DNA of 24,852 bases, taken from NCBI GenBank assembly GCA_035776675.1, contig DASTWO010000063.1:1-24852 (forward strand), read 5' to 3'. Made by a program: the position numbers and the translations under genes. A model generated the notes under the pieces. That model was not told where the DNA came from. It searched no databases and saw nothing but the letters and a program-made list of their open reading frames with translations. Numbering within the stretch: the first letter of the stretch is position 1; the number at the start of each line of letters is the position of its first letter. The DNA is from DASSOY01 sp035776675. GTDB taxonomy: Bacteria > Bacillota > Bacilli > Bacillales > DASSOY01. Shown here in pieces: positions 12,600 through 20,037 of the stretch.

Positions 12600-14207
12600 T
12601 TAGCCTTCGTGCACGCCGACCGCGGCCCTTACAAATTCCCGAAATAACGGTTGCGACCGAGTGGGGCGAGAGGCAAATTCAGGATGAAATTGTGAGGCGA
12701 CAAACCATGGATGATTCTCAAGTTCAATGATTTCGACCAGACGCCCATCCGGGCTTGTACCTGAGAAGACAAATCCGGCTTCTTCCATAGCTTCCCGGTA
12801 CTGATTGTTAAATTCATAACGGTGGCGATGGCGTTCATAAATAATAGGTTCTTCGTAAGCTTCCCATGCCTTCGACCCTTCCTTAAGTTTGCATGGGTAT
12901 AATCCAAGCCTTAAGGTACCGCCAAGGTCCTCAATATCTTTCTGCTCAGGTAATATATCGATAACCGGATGAGCCGCTTCAGGGGCGATTTCAGCGGAAT
13001 GAGCGTCCTTCCATCCCATTACATTGCGTGCGAATTCAACAGATGCTAATTGCATTCCGAGACAAATCCCTAGAAAAGGCACCTTTTTCTCCCGGGCATA
13101 TCGAATCGCCTCAATTTTCCCGTCTGTACCTCGATCCCCAAAACCGTACGGAACCAGAATTCCGTCAACATCGTTTAACCACTGATCAACGTTATCCTTT
13201 GTTACATCCTCCGAGGCGATCCATTTAAGATCTACGTCCGCATCGAAAACATAACCTGCATGGCGCAGCGCCTCCACAATCGAAATATAAGCATCCTGCA
13301 AAGCTACATATTTCCCGACAATAGCAATCGTCGCTTTGCCGGACAAATTCATAACCTTGTTAACGAGGGCTTTCCACTCGTCCATATCCGCTTCGCGAGT
13401 ATCAAGTTTCAGATGATCACACACCAGTTGATCAAGATGTTGTTCCTGCAAGTCGAGCGGAACTTCGTAAAGAGTTTCCGCGTCCCTGGCCTCAATGACC
13501 GCTTTCGGATTAATGTCGCTGAACAAAGCAATTTTGTTTTTCATATCCTCGGAAATCGGCATTTCCGTCCTGGCGACAATCACATTGGGCTGGATCCCGA
13601 TACTGCGAAGTTCTTTCACACTATGCTGTGTCGGCTTTGTTTTCATTTCACCGGCCGCTTTCAAATACGGCACAAGCGTACAATGAATGTACATTACGTT
13701 CTCCACACCAACGTCGCTTTTGATCTGACGGATGGCTTCAAGGAAGGGAAGACCTTCAATGTCCCCTACTGTTCCTCCGATTTCGGTAATAACCACATCC
13801 GCGCTTGTTTCCTTGCCGGCACGAAAAACCCGTTCTTTAATTTCATTCGTGACATGAGGGATCACTTGAACGGTCCCGCCTAAGTAGTCCCCGCGCCGTT
13901 CCTTGCGAATAACGGTGGAATAGATTTTCCCTGTGGTGACATTGCTGTATTGATTGAGATTAATGTCAATAAATCGTTCATAGTGACCGAGGTCGAGATC
14001 GGTTTCCGCGCCATCCTCGGTGACGAATACTTCCCCGTGCTGATAAGGACTCATTGTTCCCGGGTCAACGTTAATATAAGGATCGAACTTCTGAATGGTC
14101 ACCTTCAATCCGCGATTCTTCAAAAGCCTTCCCAATGACGCTGCCGTAATCCCTTTACCGAGCGAGGACACGACTCCGCCAGTCACAAAAATATACTTGG
14201 TTGCCAT
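12600..14207 (-). CDS. pyrG: CTP synthase
   Basis: Converts UTP to CTP with ATP and glutamine, the last step of pyrimidine nucleotide synthesis. Seen in the sequence: an N-terminal amidoligase domain starting KYIFVTGGVVSSLGKGI (P-loop region, 4-20) with EIGGTVGDIEGLPFLEAIRQ near 142-161. A C-terminal class I glutaminase domain has the nucleophile C382 in FLGICLGMQ. The later HPE motif is present in QFHPEF. Odd: residues 353-357 read P-Y-G-F-G, where the family has P-G-G-F-G; this loop forms the oxyanion hole of the glutaminase site. The 535-residue length equals that of B. subtilis PyrG. Start: the ATG at 14205-14207 follows AAGGTGG; the in-frame GTG at 14219 overlaps that site. Expression is probably controlled by CTP through the attenuator at 14269-14380. 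Confidence 0.97.
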   Translation of the reverse strand: MATKYIFVTGGVVSSLGKGITAASLGRLLKNRGLKVTIQKFDPYINVDPGTMSPYQHGEVFVTEDGAETDLDLGHYERFIDINLNQYSNVTTGKIYSTVIRKERRGDYLGGTVQVIPHVTNEIKERVFRAGKETSADVVITEIGGTVGDIEGLPFLEAIRQIKSDVGVENVMYIHCTLVPYLKAAGEMKTKPTQHSVKELRSIGIQPNVIVARTEMPISEDMKNKIALFSDINPKAVIEARDAETLYEVPLDLQEQHLDQLVCDHLKLDTREADMDEWKALVNKVMNLSGKATIAIVGKYVALQDAYISIVEALRHAGYVFDADVDLKWIASEDVTKDNVDQWLNDVDGILVPYGFGDRGTDGKIEAIRYAREKKVPFLGICLGMQLASVEFARNVMGWKDAHSAEIAPEAAHPVIDILPEQKDIEDLGGTLRLGLYPCKLKEGSKAWEAYEEPIIYERHRHRYEFNNQYREAMEEAGFVFSGTSPDGRLVEIIELENHPWFVASQFHPEFASRPTRSQPLFREFVRAAVGVHEG

Positions 14208-14268
14208 ACATTCCGCCACCTTTTTTTACAAAGTTAAAAACCAGGGTTTAAGGGGTTCCGGTCAATAT

Positions 14269-14312
14269 AAAAAAACAAAAGCGACACCACCACACGGAGG
14301 GCCACTTTTGTT
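14269..14312 (-). terminator. pyrG leader terminator (CTP-sensing attenuator)
   Basis: On the minus strand AACAAAAGTGGC pairs with GTCGCTTTTGTT (two G-T pairs), followed by a run of seven T. It lies 32 bases downstream of the predicted pyrG start point and about 60 bases before the start codon, so it acts between promoter and gene. The 5' side continues into CCCTCC (14296-14301), which could pair with a run of G added at the transcript's 5' end. That is the known logic of pyrG control in B. subtilis. It may also end rpoE transcripts. Confidence 0.82.
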
Positions 14313-14343
14313 TCGCTCTGAATATCATTTTAACTGTAAAGCC

Positions 14344-14380
14344 CAAAATTGATTGTACAAACGCGGGACATAAAAGTCAA
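14344..14380 (-). promoter_or_regulatory. pyrG promoter with GGGC initiation site
   Basis: TTGACT (14375-14380), exactly 17 bases, TACAAT (14352-14357) on the minus strand. Eight bases after the -10 box the transcript would begin GGGC, at 14344. In B. subtilis pyrG begins GGGC, and when CTP is low RNA polymerase stutters and adds extra G residues. The -35 box begins 7 bases after the rpoE stop codon. Confidence 0.8.
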
Positions 14381-14386
14381 GCGCGG

Positions 14387-14839
14387 TCAGTCCTTGTCTT
14401 CGGAGTCGGACTCATCTTCTTCCTCATCCTGATCATCTTCTTCGTAGTCCTCTTCATCGTAATCCTCATAATCATCTTCCGCGTCGTCTTCGTAACCTTC
14501 ATCCTCATCTTCATCATAGAGCTCTTGCTTCTTTTTCTTTCTTTTCCGTTTCGGCTTTGGAATCTCGATATCCTCTTTCGACTGGTCGAAGGGATACCAC
14601 TCTCTTAACCCCCAATGATTTTCACCGATGAAAATAAAGCGCCCGTCAAGATTGACGTTCGTATACAAACGGGCAATGTGTTCCTCCGATCCCTCGGAAT
14701 CCAATTGTTTCACATCTTTGATCTGTTCCACGATTTCTTGAAAAGGGAGTGGTTGCTTCTCGGTCTTCAGAATTTCACAAGCCAACTCCAACATCGACAT
14801 TTCCTTTAATTCATCCCGGGATTTTGCCTTTGTTGCCAC
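14387..14839 (-). CDS. rpoE: DNA-directed RNA polymerase delta subunit
   Basis: Delta is a Gram-positive-specific RNA polymerase subunit that aids recycling and tunes promoter selectivity. Seen in the sequence: a folded N-terminal HARE-HTH domain (about 1-90), including MSMLELACEIL, FQEIVEQI and the terminal GLREWYPFDQ. A short basic hinge rich in K and R (about 94-105) follows, then a disordered acidic tail of almost only D, E and Y to residue 150. This bipartite charge pattern is diagnostic. Start: GTG at 14837-14839, 8 bases after AAGGAAG, giving MATKAKSRDELKEMSMLE. Its promoter has a perfect TATAAT (14877-14882). The gene is followed directly by the pyrG promoter, so the two are neighbours but separately initiated. 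Confidence 0.96.
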   Translation of the reverse strand: MATKAKSRDELKEMSMLELACEILKTEKQPLPFQEIVEQIKDVKQLDSEGSEEHIARLYTNVNLDGRFIFIGENHWGLREWYPFDQSKEDIEIPKPKRKRKKKKQELYDEDEDEGYEDDAEDDYEDYDEEDYEEDDQDEEEDESDSEDKD

Positions 14840-14876
14840 GGCCGCATCTTCCTTTCTGTTTCAGTTTCCATCATTC

Positions 14877-14904
14877 ATTATAGACCATTCCTGCAAAAAA
14901 ATAA
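14877..14904 (-). promoter_or_regulatory. Candidate promoter of rpoE
   Basis: A perfect TATAAT -10 box with a poor -35 box (TTATTT) 16 bases upstream, in a T-rich stretch, on the minus strand. The leader would be about 30 bases. The good -10 and close position support it; the -35 is weak. Confidence 0.5.
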
Positions 14905-14985
14905 GGGAGGGGCATCAAATTTCTCCTTGGCGAATTGGCACCCGGATTTTTCTTTTCAAAAAACCTGTGGGCACCCGCCGGAGGC

Positions 14986-15027
14986 GTTAACTCTATTCAG
15001 TAGGTTCATCCATTGAATGAAGTTAAC
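14986..15027. promoter_or_regulatory. 42-bp dyad between icmF and rpoE
   Basis: GTTAACTCTATTCA and TGAATGAAGTTAAC are inverse complements at 12 of 14 positions, with a 14-base centre. A second near-palindrome is nested across its right half (15005-15021, TTCATCCATTGAATGAA, 15 of 17 positions symmetric). No T-run follows at once on either strand, so it is not a standard terminator. It lies downstream of icmF and upstream of the rpoE promoter. The function is unknown. Confidence 0.5.
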
Positions 15028-15077
15028 AGAAAACCGTCCTCCCTAAAATATAACGATGATCAGCCGCTTTTGGCAAG

Positions 15078-18000
15078 TTACATATTGCGGCGATATTTCC
15101 CGCCGACTTCATAAAGCGCATTTGTGATCTGCCCGAGGCTTGCCACCTTAACCGTTTCCATCAATTCTGCGAAGACGTTGCCGTTAGTAAGAGCTGTTTT
15201 CTTCAGGCGGTCCAGAGCCTTCTCGGTTTCATTCCCGTTTCGATCCTGGAAAGCCCGCAAATTTTGAATCTGCGATTCTTTTTCTTCCTTCGTGGCCCGG
15301 GTCAATTCAACTTCCTCTTCTTCTTCGGGCGGATTCGGATTAGTGAACGTATTCACCCCTACGATCGGAAGATCGCCGTTATGCTTCTTCATCTCATAGA
15401 ACATCGACTCTTCCTGGATCTTTCCACGCTGATATTGCACTTCCATCGCGCCGAGCACGCCGCCGCGTTGGTTGATGCGTTCAAATTCCGTCAGCACGGC
15501 CTCTTCCACAAGATTCGTCAATTCATCAATGATAAAGGAGCCTTGAAGCGGATTCTCATTTTTCGCAAGCCCCAGTTCCTTCGTGATAATCAACTGAATG
15601 GCGCTGGCGCGTCGAACCGATTCTTCTGTCGGTGTCGTAATAGCTTCGTCATAAGCGTTCGTATGAAGCGAATTACAGTTATCATAGATCGCGAGAAGCG
15701 CCTGCAACGAGGTCCGAATATCGTTGAAATCCATCTCCTGCGCATGGAGCGAGCGTCCTGAAGTTTGAATATGATACTTCAGTTTCTGGCTGCGTTCGTT
15801 AGCGCCATAGCGTTCTCGCATGACCACCGACCAAATGCGGCGAGCCACCCGGCCGATGACCGTATATTCGGGATCAAGGCCATTCGAGAAAAAGAAGGAC
15901 AGATTCGGCGCGAAATCGTTGATGTCCATGCCGCGGCTCAGATAATACTCAACGTAAGTGAAGCCGTTCGACAGTGTGAGAGCCAACTGCGTGATCGGGT
16001 TAGCCCCGGCTTCGGCGATGTGATAGCCGGAAATCGATACCGAGTAATAGTTTCGAACCTTTTCGTCGATAAAATATTTCTGGATGTCGCCCATCATGCG
16101 AAGCGCGAATTCCGTGGAAAAGATGCACGTGTTTTGGCCCTGGTCTTCTTTTAGAATATCAGCCTGAACCGTGCCGCGTACGGTTTGCAACGTTTTCTCC
16201 CGGATGTCACCGGATTCCTCATCCGACGGCTTCCGACCGTTTTCTTCTTCAAATCTGGCAAGCTGCTGATCAATCGCTGTATTCAGGAACATCGCCAGAA
16301 TGATCGGCGCCGGTCCGTTGATTGTCATCGATACAGAGGTCGAAGGTGCGCACAAATCAAAGCCGTCATACAGCTTCTTCATGTCTTCAAGCGTACAAAT
16401 GCTGACGCCGCTTTCGCCGACCTTCCCGTAGATGTCTGGCCTATGGTCTGGATCTTCGCCGTACAGCGTGACGGAGTCGAATGCCGTACTCAAGCGTTTG
16501 GCGTCATCATCCTTCGAAAGGTAGTGAAAACGCCTGTTGGTTCTTTCTGGCGGCCCTTCACCTGCGAATTGCCTTTTCGGATCCTCGCCTTTTCGTTTCA
16601 GCGGGAACACGCCTGCCGTAAACGGGAATGAGCCGGGTACATTTTCACTTCTGACCCACTTAACAATTTCGCCCCAGTCTTCATATTTCGGCAATGACAC
16701 TTTCGGAATATCAAGACCCGACAAGCTGCGTGTTTTCAAATCCATTCTGATTTCTTTATTCCGGATTTTCGTAACGAACTCGGCGGCGGAATAAGTTTCT
16801 TTTAATGTCGACCAGCCATCAAGAATTTGTTTCGTCTCCGGATGCAGTTTGTTTTCATACTCGCTTTTGACATCTTCAAGGGTTTGAATCGTCTCTTCTT
16901 CCGCCTTTTGTTCATTCAAAGCCTGTAAAGTGCCGTCGAGCTGGAAGGTTTTGCGTGCCAGCTGCGCCTGTTCCGCCGTCTCATCGTGATAATCTCTCAC
17001 CGTCTGTGCGATATCGTGCAAGTATTGTACCCGTTCCGGAGGGATAATCACATTTTGTTTAACAACTTCACTGCTTCCTTCAAGTGTCGACCGCCAATCA
17101 AGATCAAACTTCTGATTAAAAGTATCCATCAAAACATTGAACAATCGATTCGTTCCCGGGTCGTTGAACTGGCTCGCAATAGTGCCATACACCGGCATAT
17201 TAGCGGGATCTTCGTTAAAACGCATGTGGCTTCGCTGGTACTGCTTTTTCACATCTCGCAAAGCGTCTTCCGAGCCCTTGCGCTCGAATTTATTGATGAC
17301 GATCAGATCGGCAAAATCGATCATATCGATCTTTTCAAGCTGCGAGGGCGCACCGAATTCACTCGTCATGACATACATGGCAATATCGGAAATATCGGCG
17401 ATTTCCGCGTCACCCTGGCCGATTCCGCTCGTCTCAACCACGATCAAGTCATATCCGGCCGCCTTAACGACTGAAATCGCGTCACGCAACGCATTGGAAA
17501 GCTCGGTTTTCGAACCGCGAGTCGCCAAAGAGCGCATATAAACACGCGGGGAATGAATCGCATTCATCCGGATTCGGTCGCCGAGCAACGCGCCGCCCGT
17601 CTTCTGTTTTGTTGGATCAATCGACAGAATCGCCATCGCCTTATCGGAGAACTCATTCAGAAAGCGGCGAACGAGCTCATCGGTGAGTGAACTTTTCCCT
17701 GCGCCGCCTGTTCCGGTAATCCCTAGAATCGGAACCGTCGCCGAGGCACTTTTTTTCAATTCATCCAGTGTCTTTTCCGCTGTCGCGGACACCTCGCCGG
17801 TCGCTTCAATTTGGCTTTCCGCAAAGGTGATCATCCGAGCCACCGCTTTCATGTCACGGCTTTTCAACCCTTCCCATTCGTCAGAAAGGTCGGTAACTGT
17901 TGGAAAATCGCACATCTCAACCATTTTGTTGATCATGCCCTGAAGGCCCATTTCACGGCCGTCTTCCGGCGAGAAAATCCATGAAATGCCGTAATCGTGT

Positions 18001-18335
18001 AATTCTTTAATTTCCTTCGGCACAATGACACCGCCGCCGCCACCGAAAATCTTGATTTTCGATGCACCTTTTTCTTTTAACAAATCATACATATATTTGA
18101 AATATTCAACGTGTCCGCCTTGGTAGGAAGAAATCGCAATGCCCTGGGCATCTTCCTGAATGGCCGCCTGAACGACTTCCTCCACAGAGCGATTATGGCC
18201 AAGATGAACCACTTCCGCCCCGGTCGATTGTAAAATCCGCCGCATGATATTGATGGAGACGTCATGGCCGTCAAACAAACTTGAAGCGGTCACAAAACGA
18301 ACATGATGTTTCGGCTTGTAAATATCGCTGCCCAT
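15078..18335 (-). CDS. icmF: Fused isobutyryl-CoA mutase IcmF
   Basis: Adenosylcobalamin-dependent enzyme that interconverts isobutyryl-CoA and n-butyryl-CoA, fused to its own G-protein chaperone. Seen in the sequence: B12-binding domain (about 10-140) with DGHD at 22-25, where H24 would be the lower cobalt ligand. The MeaI-type GTPase domain (about 200-420) has P-loop GTGGAGKS at 208-215, ETSGIGQGD (301-309) and NKFE (348-351). The mutase barrel runs from about 560 to 1085. Specificity markers are F577 (in AGVFP) and Q734 (in QGQNT), the pair typical of isobutyryl-CoA mutases; methylmalonyl-CoA mutase has Y and R. The length of 1085 is normal. It is the last gene of the operon, 21 bases after tetR, with ribosome site AAAGGAG. 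Some IcmF enzymes also act on isovaleryl-CoA. Confidence 0.95.
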   Translation of the reverse strand: MGSDIYKPKHHVRFVTASSLFDGHDVSINIMRRILQSTGAEVVHLGHNRSVEEVVQAAIQEDAQGIAISSYQGGHVEYFKYMYDLLKEKGASKIKIFGGGGGVIVPKEIKELHDYGISWIFSPEDGREMGLQGMINKMVEMCDFPTVTDLSDEWEGLKSRDMKAVARMITFAESQIEATGEVSATAEKTLDELKKSASATVPILGITGTGGAGKSSLTDELVRRFLNEFSDKAMAILSIDPTKQKTGGALLGDRIRMNAIHSPRVYMRSLATRGSKTELSNALRDAISVVKAAGYDLIVVETSGIGQGDAEIADISDIAMYVMTSEFGAPSQLEKIDMIDFADLIVINKFERKGSEDALRDVKKQYQRSHMRFNEDPANMPVYGTIASQFNDPGTNRLFNVLMDTFNQKFDLDWRSTLEGSSEVVKQNVIIPPERVQYLHDIAQTVRDYHDETAEQAQLARKTFQLDGTLQALNEQKAEEETIQTLEDVKSEYENKLHPETKQILDGWSTLKETYSAAEFVTKIRNKEIRMDLKTRSLSGLDIPKVSLPKYEDWGEIVKWVRSENVPGSFPFTAGVFPLKRKGEDPKRQFAGEGPPERTNRRFHYLSKDDDAKRLSTAFDSVTLYGEDPDHRPDIYGKVGESGVSICTLEDMKKLYDGFDLCAPSTSVSMTINGPAPIILAMFLNTAIDQQLARFEEENGRKPSDEESGDIREKTLQTVRGTVQADILKEDQGQNTCIFSTEFALRMMGDIQKYFIDEKVRNYYSVSISGYHIAEAGANPITQLALTLSNGFTYVEYYLSRGMDINDFAPNLSFFFSNGLDPEYTVIGRVARRIWSVVMRERYGANERSQKLKYHIQTSGRSLHAQEMDFNDIRTSLQALLAIYDNCNSLHTNAYDEAITTPTEESVRRASAIQLIITKELGLAKNENPLQGSFIIDELTNLVEEAVLTEFERINQRGGVLGAMEVQYQRGKIQEESMFYEMKKHNGDLPIVGVNTFTNPNPPEEEEEVELTRATKEEKESQIQNLRAFQDRNGNETEKALDRLKKTALTNGNVFAELMETVKVASLGQITNALYEVGGKYRRNM

Positions 18336-18356
18336 TGTATGAAAAACTCCTTTCCT

Positions 18357-19016
18357 CTAGATGTGAGCCGAGCGGCTATAGGCTGCCGCGGAGTCATTTC
18401 CCGTCATGCCCCGCAATAACTGAGCCGCCTGCAATTCCGCATATGCCTCGATTGGTAATTCTTTTCTTAAAGTCCATCTTCGGAAAGTCCACATTTGACC
18501 GGCCACCATAATATTATGAGCCGCCAGCCGGACCTCGCTTTTCGATAATTTCAGTTCTCCCGTTTCCACGCATTGTGTCAGGATGTCCTCGAACATTGCT
18601 GTCATTTCAAGTTCTTTCTTCAACACGTAAGGCAACGCTTCTTTGGAAAGAGCATTCGCCTCCTGGTACATCACCAATACCTCATCCTGCAAATCATCCA
18701 TGACCCGGAAGAAGCCCACGATCGCCTGTCTAAGGGAATCTAATCCAGTATGTTCGTGGTTCAATTCTTCCCGCAAACGTCCGCTTACCTGCTCGTAAAT
18801 CGAATCACAGACAAGGTACAAAACATCTTCCTTGGACCGAATATATTCATACAGCGTGCCGATGCTGAATCCTGATTCCTTTGCGATCTCCCGCGTGGTC
18901 GTGCGATGAAACCCCTTTTTGGAGAACAGCTTGACAGCCGCCTTAATCATTTGTTCTCGGCGTTTCTCTATTAACCTTTCATCCTTGACCGTGGATGGTA
19001 CATTCTTCTTCGCCAC
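18357..19016 (-). CDS. TetR/AcrR-family transcriptional regulator
   Basis: A 219-residue repressor-type protein. Seen in the sequence: N-terminal TetR DNA-binding domain with the helix-turn-helix at about 38-62 (TTREIAKESGFSIGTLYEYI, then RSKEDVLYLV). An all-helical ligand-binding domain fills the rest and ends in an M-W-x-F-R-R-W segment near residue 180. Its position between meaB and icmF, in the same operon as acyl-CoA enzymes, suggests that it senses an acyl-CoA and controls this operon, as FadR (YsiA) does in B. subtilis; this is inferred. Start: GTG at 19014-19016 after a GGGGGGAG ribosome site. The longer in-frame ATG reading would overlap meaB by over 120 bases and lacks a ribosome site. 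I did not find a FadR-type box (TGAATGA...TCATTCA) before the operon, so its operator is not known. Confidence 0.88.
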   Translation of the reverse strand: MAKKNVPSTVKDERLIEKRREQMIKAAVKLFSKKGFHRTTTREIAKESGFSIGTLYEYIRSKEDVLYLVCDSIYEQVSGRLREELNHEHTGLDSLRQAIVGFFRVMDDLQDEVLVMYQEANALSKEALPYVLKKELEMTAMFEDILTQCVETGELKLSKSEVRLAAHNIMVAGQMWTFRRWTLRKELPIEAYAELQAAQLLRGMTGNDSAAAYSRSAHI

Positions 19017-19029
19017 CTTGCTCCCCCCT

Positions 19030-20022
19030 TCATTGTTGTTCGAACCTCGTCGCTCCTCTTTCATTCGAACAACCGTCTGAGTGCCGCTTGACGGTGCTTT
19101 TGGAAGGCAACCATTCCGATAAAATTTGTTCCGCAGCCGTATACGGATCAACATGATCGGCGCGTGAAAGTTCCTTCACTTTTTCGTTTTCGGAGATGTG
19201 CTGCATCAATTGATACTCGACCACCTCGAGCACTTCCTGGCGGCGGTTTTCCTTACGCCGTTTGTTTCCTTCCCCGCTTTCCGCCAGAAATTGCTTGTGG
19301 CGTTCAATCTCTTCCCACATCTTCTTAATGCCTTCATTCTCTTTTGATATCGTTCGGATAATCGGCGGCCGCCACGGCGAGTTATGCTTCACGAGATCAA
19401 GCAATCCACGGAGCTCCCGCATTAACTTCGGAACACCGTGAAGATCCGCCTTGTTAATCACAAACAAATCAGCGATCTCCATAATCCCCGCCTTAAACAC
19501 TTGAACCGCGTCCCCGGAACCCGGCGTCAGGACAACAGCCGTTGTATCGGCCGTTTTCATGACGTCAAGTTCCGACTGGCCGACGCCGACCGTTTCAATC
19601 AAAATCACATCAAACCCGAAAGCGTCCATCAACCGGATCGTTTCTTTCGTGGCACGGGCCAGCCCACCAAGACTTCCTCGTGTACCCATACTACGGATAA
19701 ACACACCCGGATCGGTAAAATGGTTTGCCATCCGTACGCGGTCACCAAGAAGCGCGCCGCCACTGAACGGACTGGTTGGATCGACAGCCACAACCCCGAC
19801 GGTGAGTTCCCGACTTCGCAGTTCACGAATGAGGCAATTGACGAGTGAACTTTTGCCCGCTCCCGGTGACCCTGTAATGCCAACGTAATGGGCCTTTCCA
19901 GTCAAGGGATGAATGTCCTTCAACAATTCCAACTTATCGGGAGCGTCATTTTCAACAAGCGAAACCGCCCGCGCCAGCCCGCGTTCTTTTTTTTGTTTGA
20001 TTTGTTCCGCCAAGGAATGCAT
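19030..20022 (-). CDS. meaB: MeaB-family GTPase (B12-mutase chaperone)
   Basis: A G3E-type GTPase of the MeaB/ArgK family that guards cofactor loading and reactivation of B12-dependent acyl-CoA mutases. Seen in the sequence: an N-terminal helical arm, P-loop GSPGAGKS at 51-58, VDPTSPFSGGALLGDRVRM, ETVGVGQSE, and the guanine-specificity motif NKAD. The tail from about residue 305 is extended and polar. Odd: the mutase in this operon, IcmF, already carries a fused MeaI chaperone, and no mutA/mutB is in the window, so its client may be an unlinked methylmalonyl-CoA mutase. Start: the ATG at 20020-20022 is 8 bases after GAGGGG; one two codons upstream is too near. A 13-base gap separates its stop from the tetR start, with the tetR ribosome site in between. 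Confidence 0.92.
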   Translation of the reverse strand: MHSLAEQIKQKKERGLARAVSLVENDAPDKLELLKDIHPLTGKAHYVGITGSPGAGKSSLVNCLIRELRSRELTVGVVAVDPTSPFSGGALLGDRVRMANHFTDPGVFIRSMGTRGSLGGLARATKETIRLMDAFGFDVILIETVGVGQSELDVMKTADTTAVVLTPGSGDAVQVFKAGIMEIADLFVINKADLHGVPKLMRELRGLLDLVKHNSPWRPPIIRTISKENEGIKKMWEEIERHKQFLAESGEGNKRRKENRRQEVLEVVEYQLMQHISENEKVKELSRADHVDPYTAAEQILSEWLPSKSTVKRHSDGCSNERGATRFEQQ

Positions 20023-20037
20023 GGGCATTTCCCCTCT

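Noticed and set aside
13260..13883. 207-codon plus-strand ORF
   Set aside because: Antisense to pyrG, whose protein is complete and conserved through this segment; no domain or ribosome site supports it.
14871..14915. 14-codon minus-strand ORF with a good AAGGAG site before rpoE
   Set aside because: The spacing is good, but the rpoE -10 box lies inside it, so transcripts from the rpoE promoter would not contain it. Nothing indicates a leader-peptide role.
14940..14985. Repeated GGGTGCC words and a T-run as an icmF terminator
   Set aside because: The words are direct repeats, not inverted. The only local stem (CGCC-TCC-GGCG) is 4 bp and too far from the T-run.
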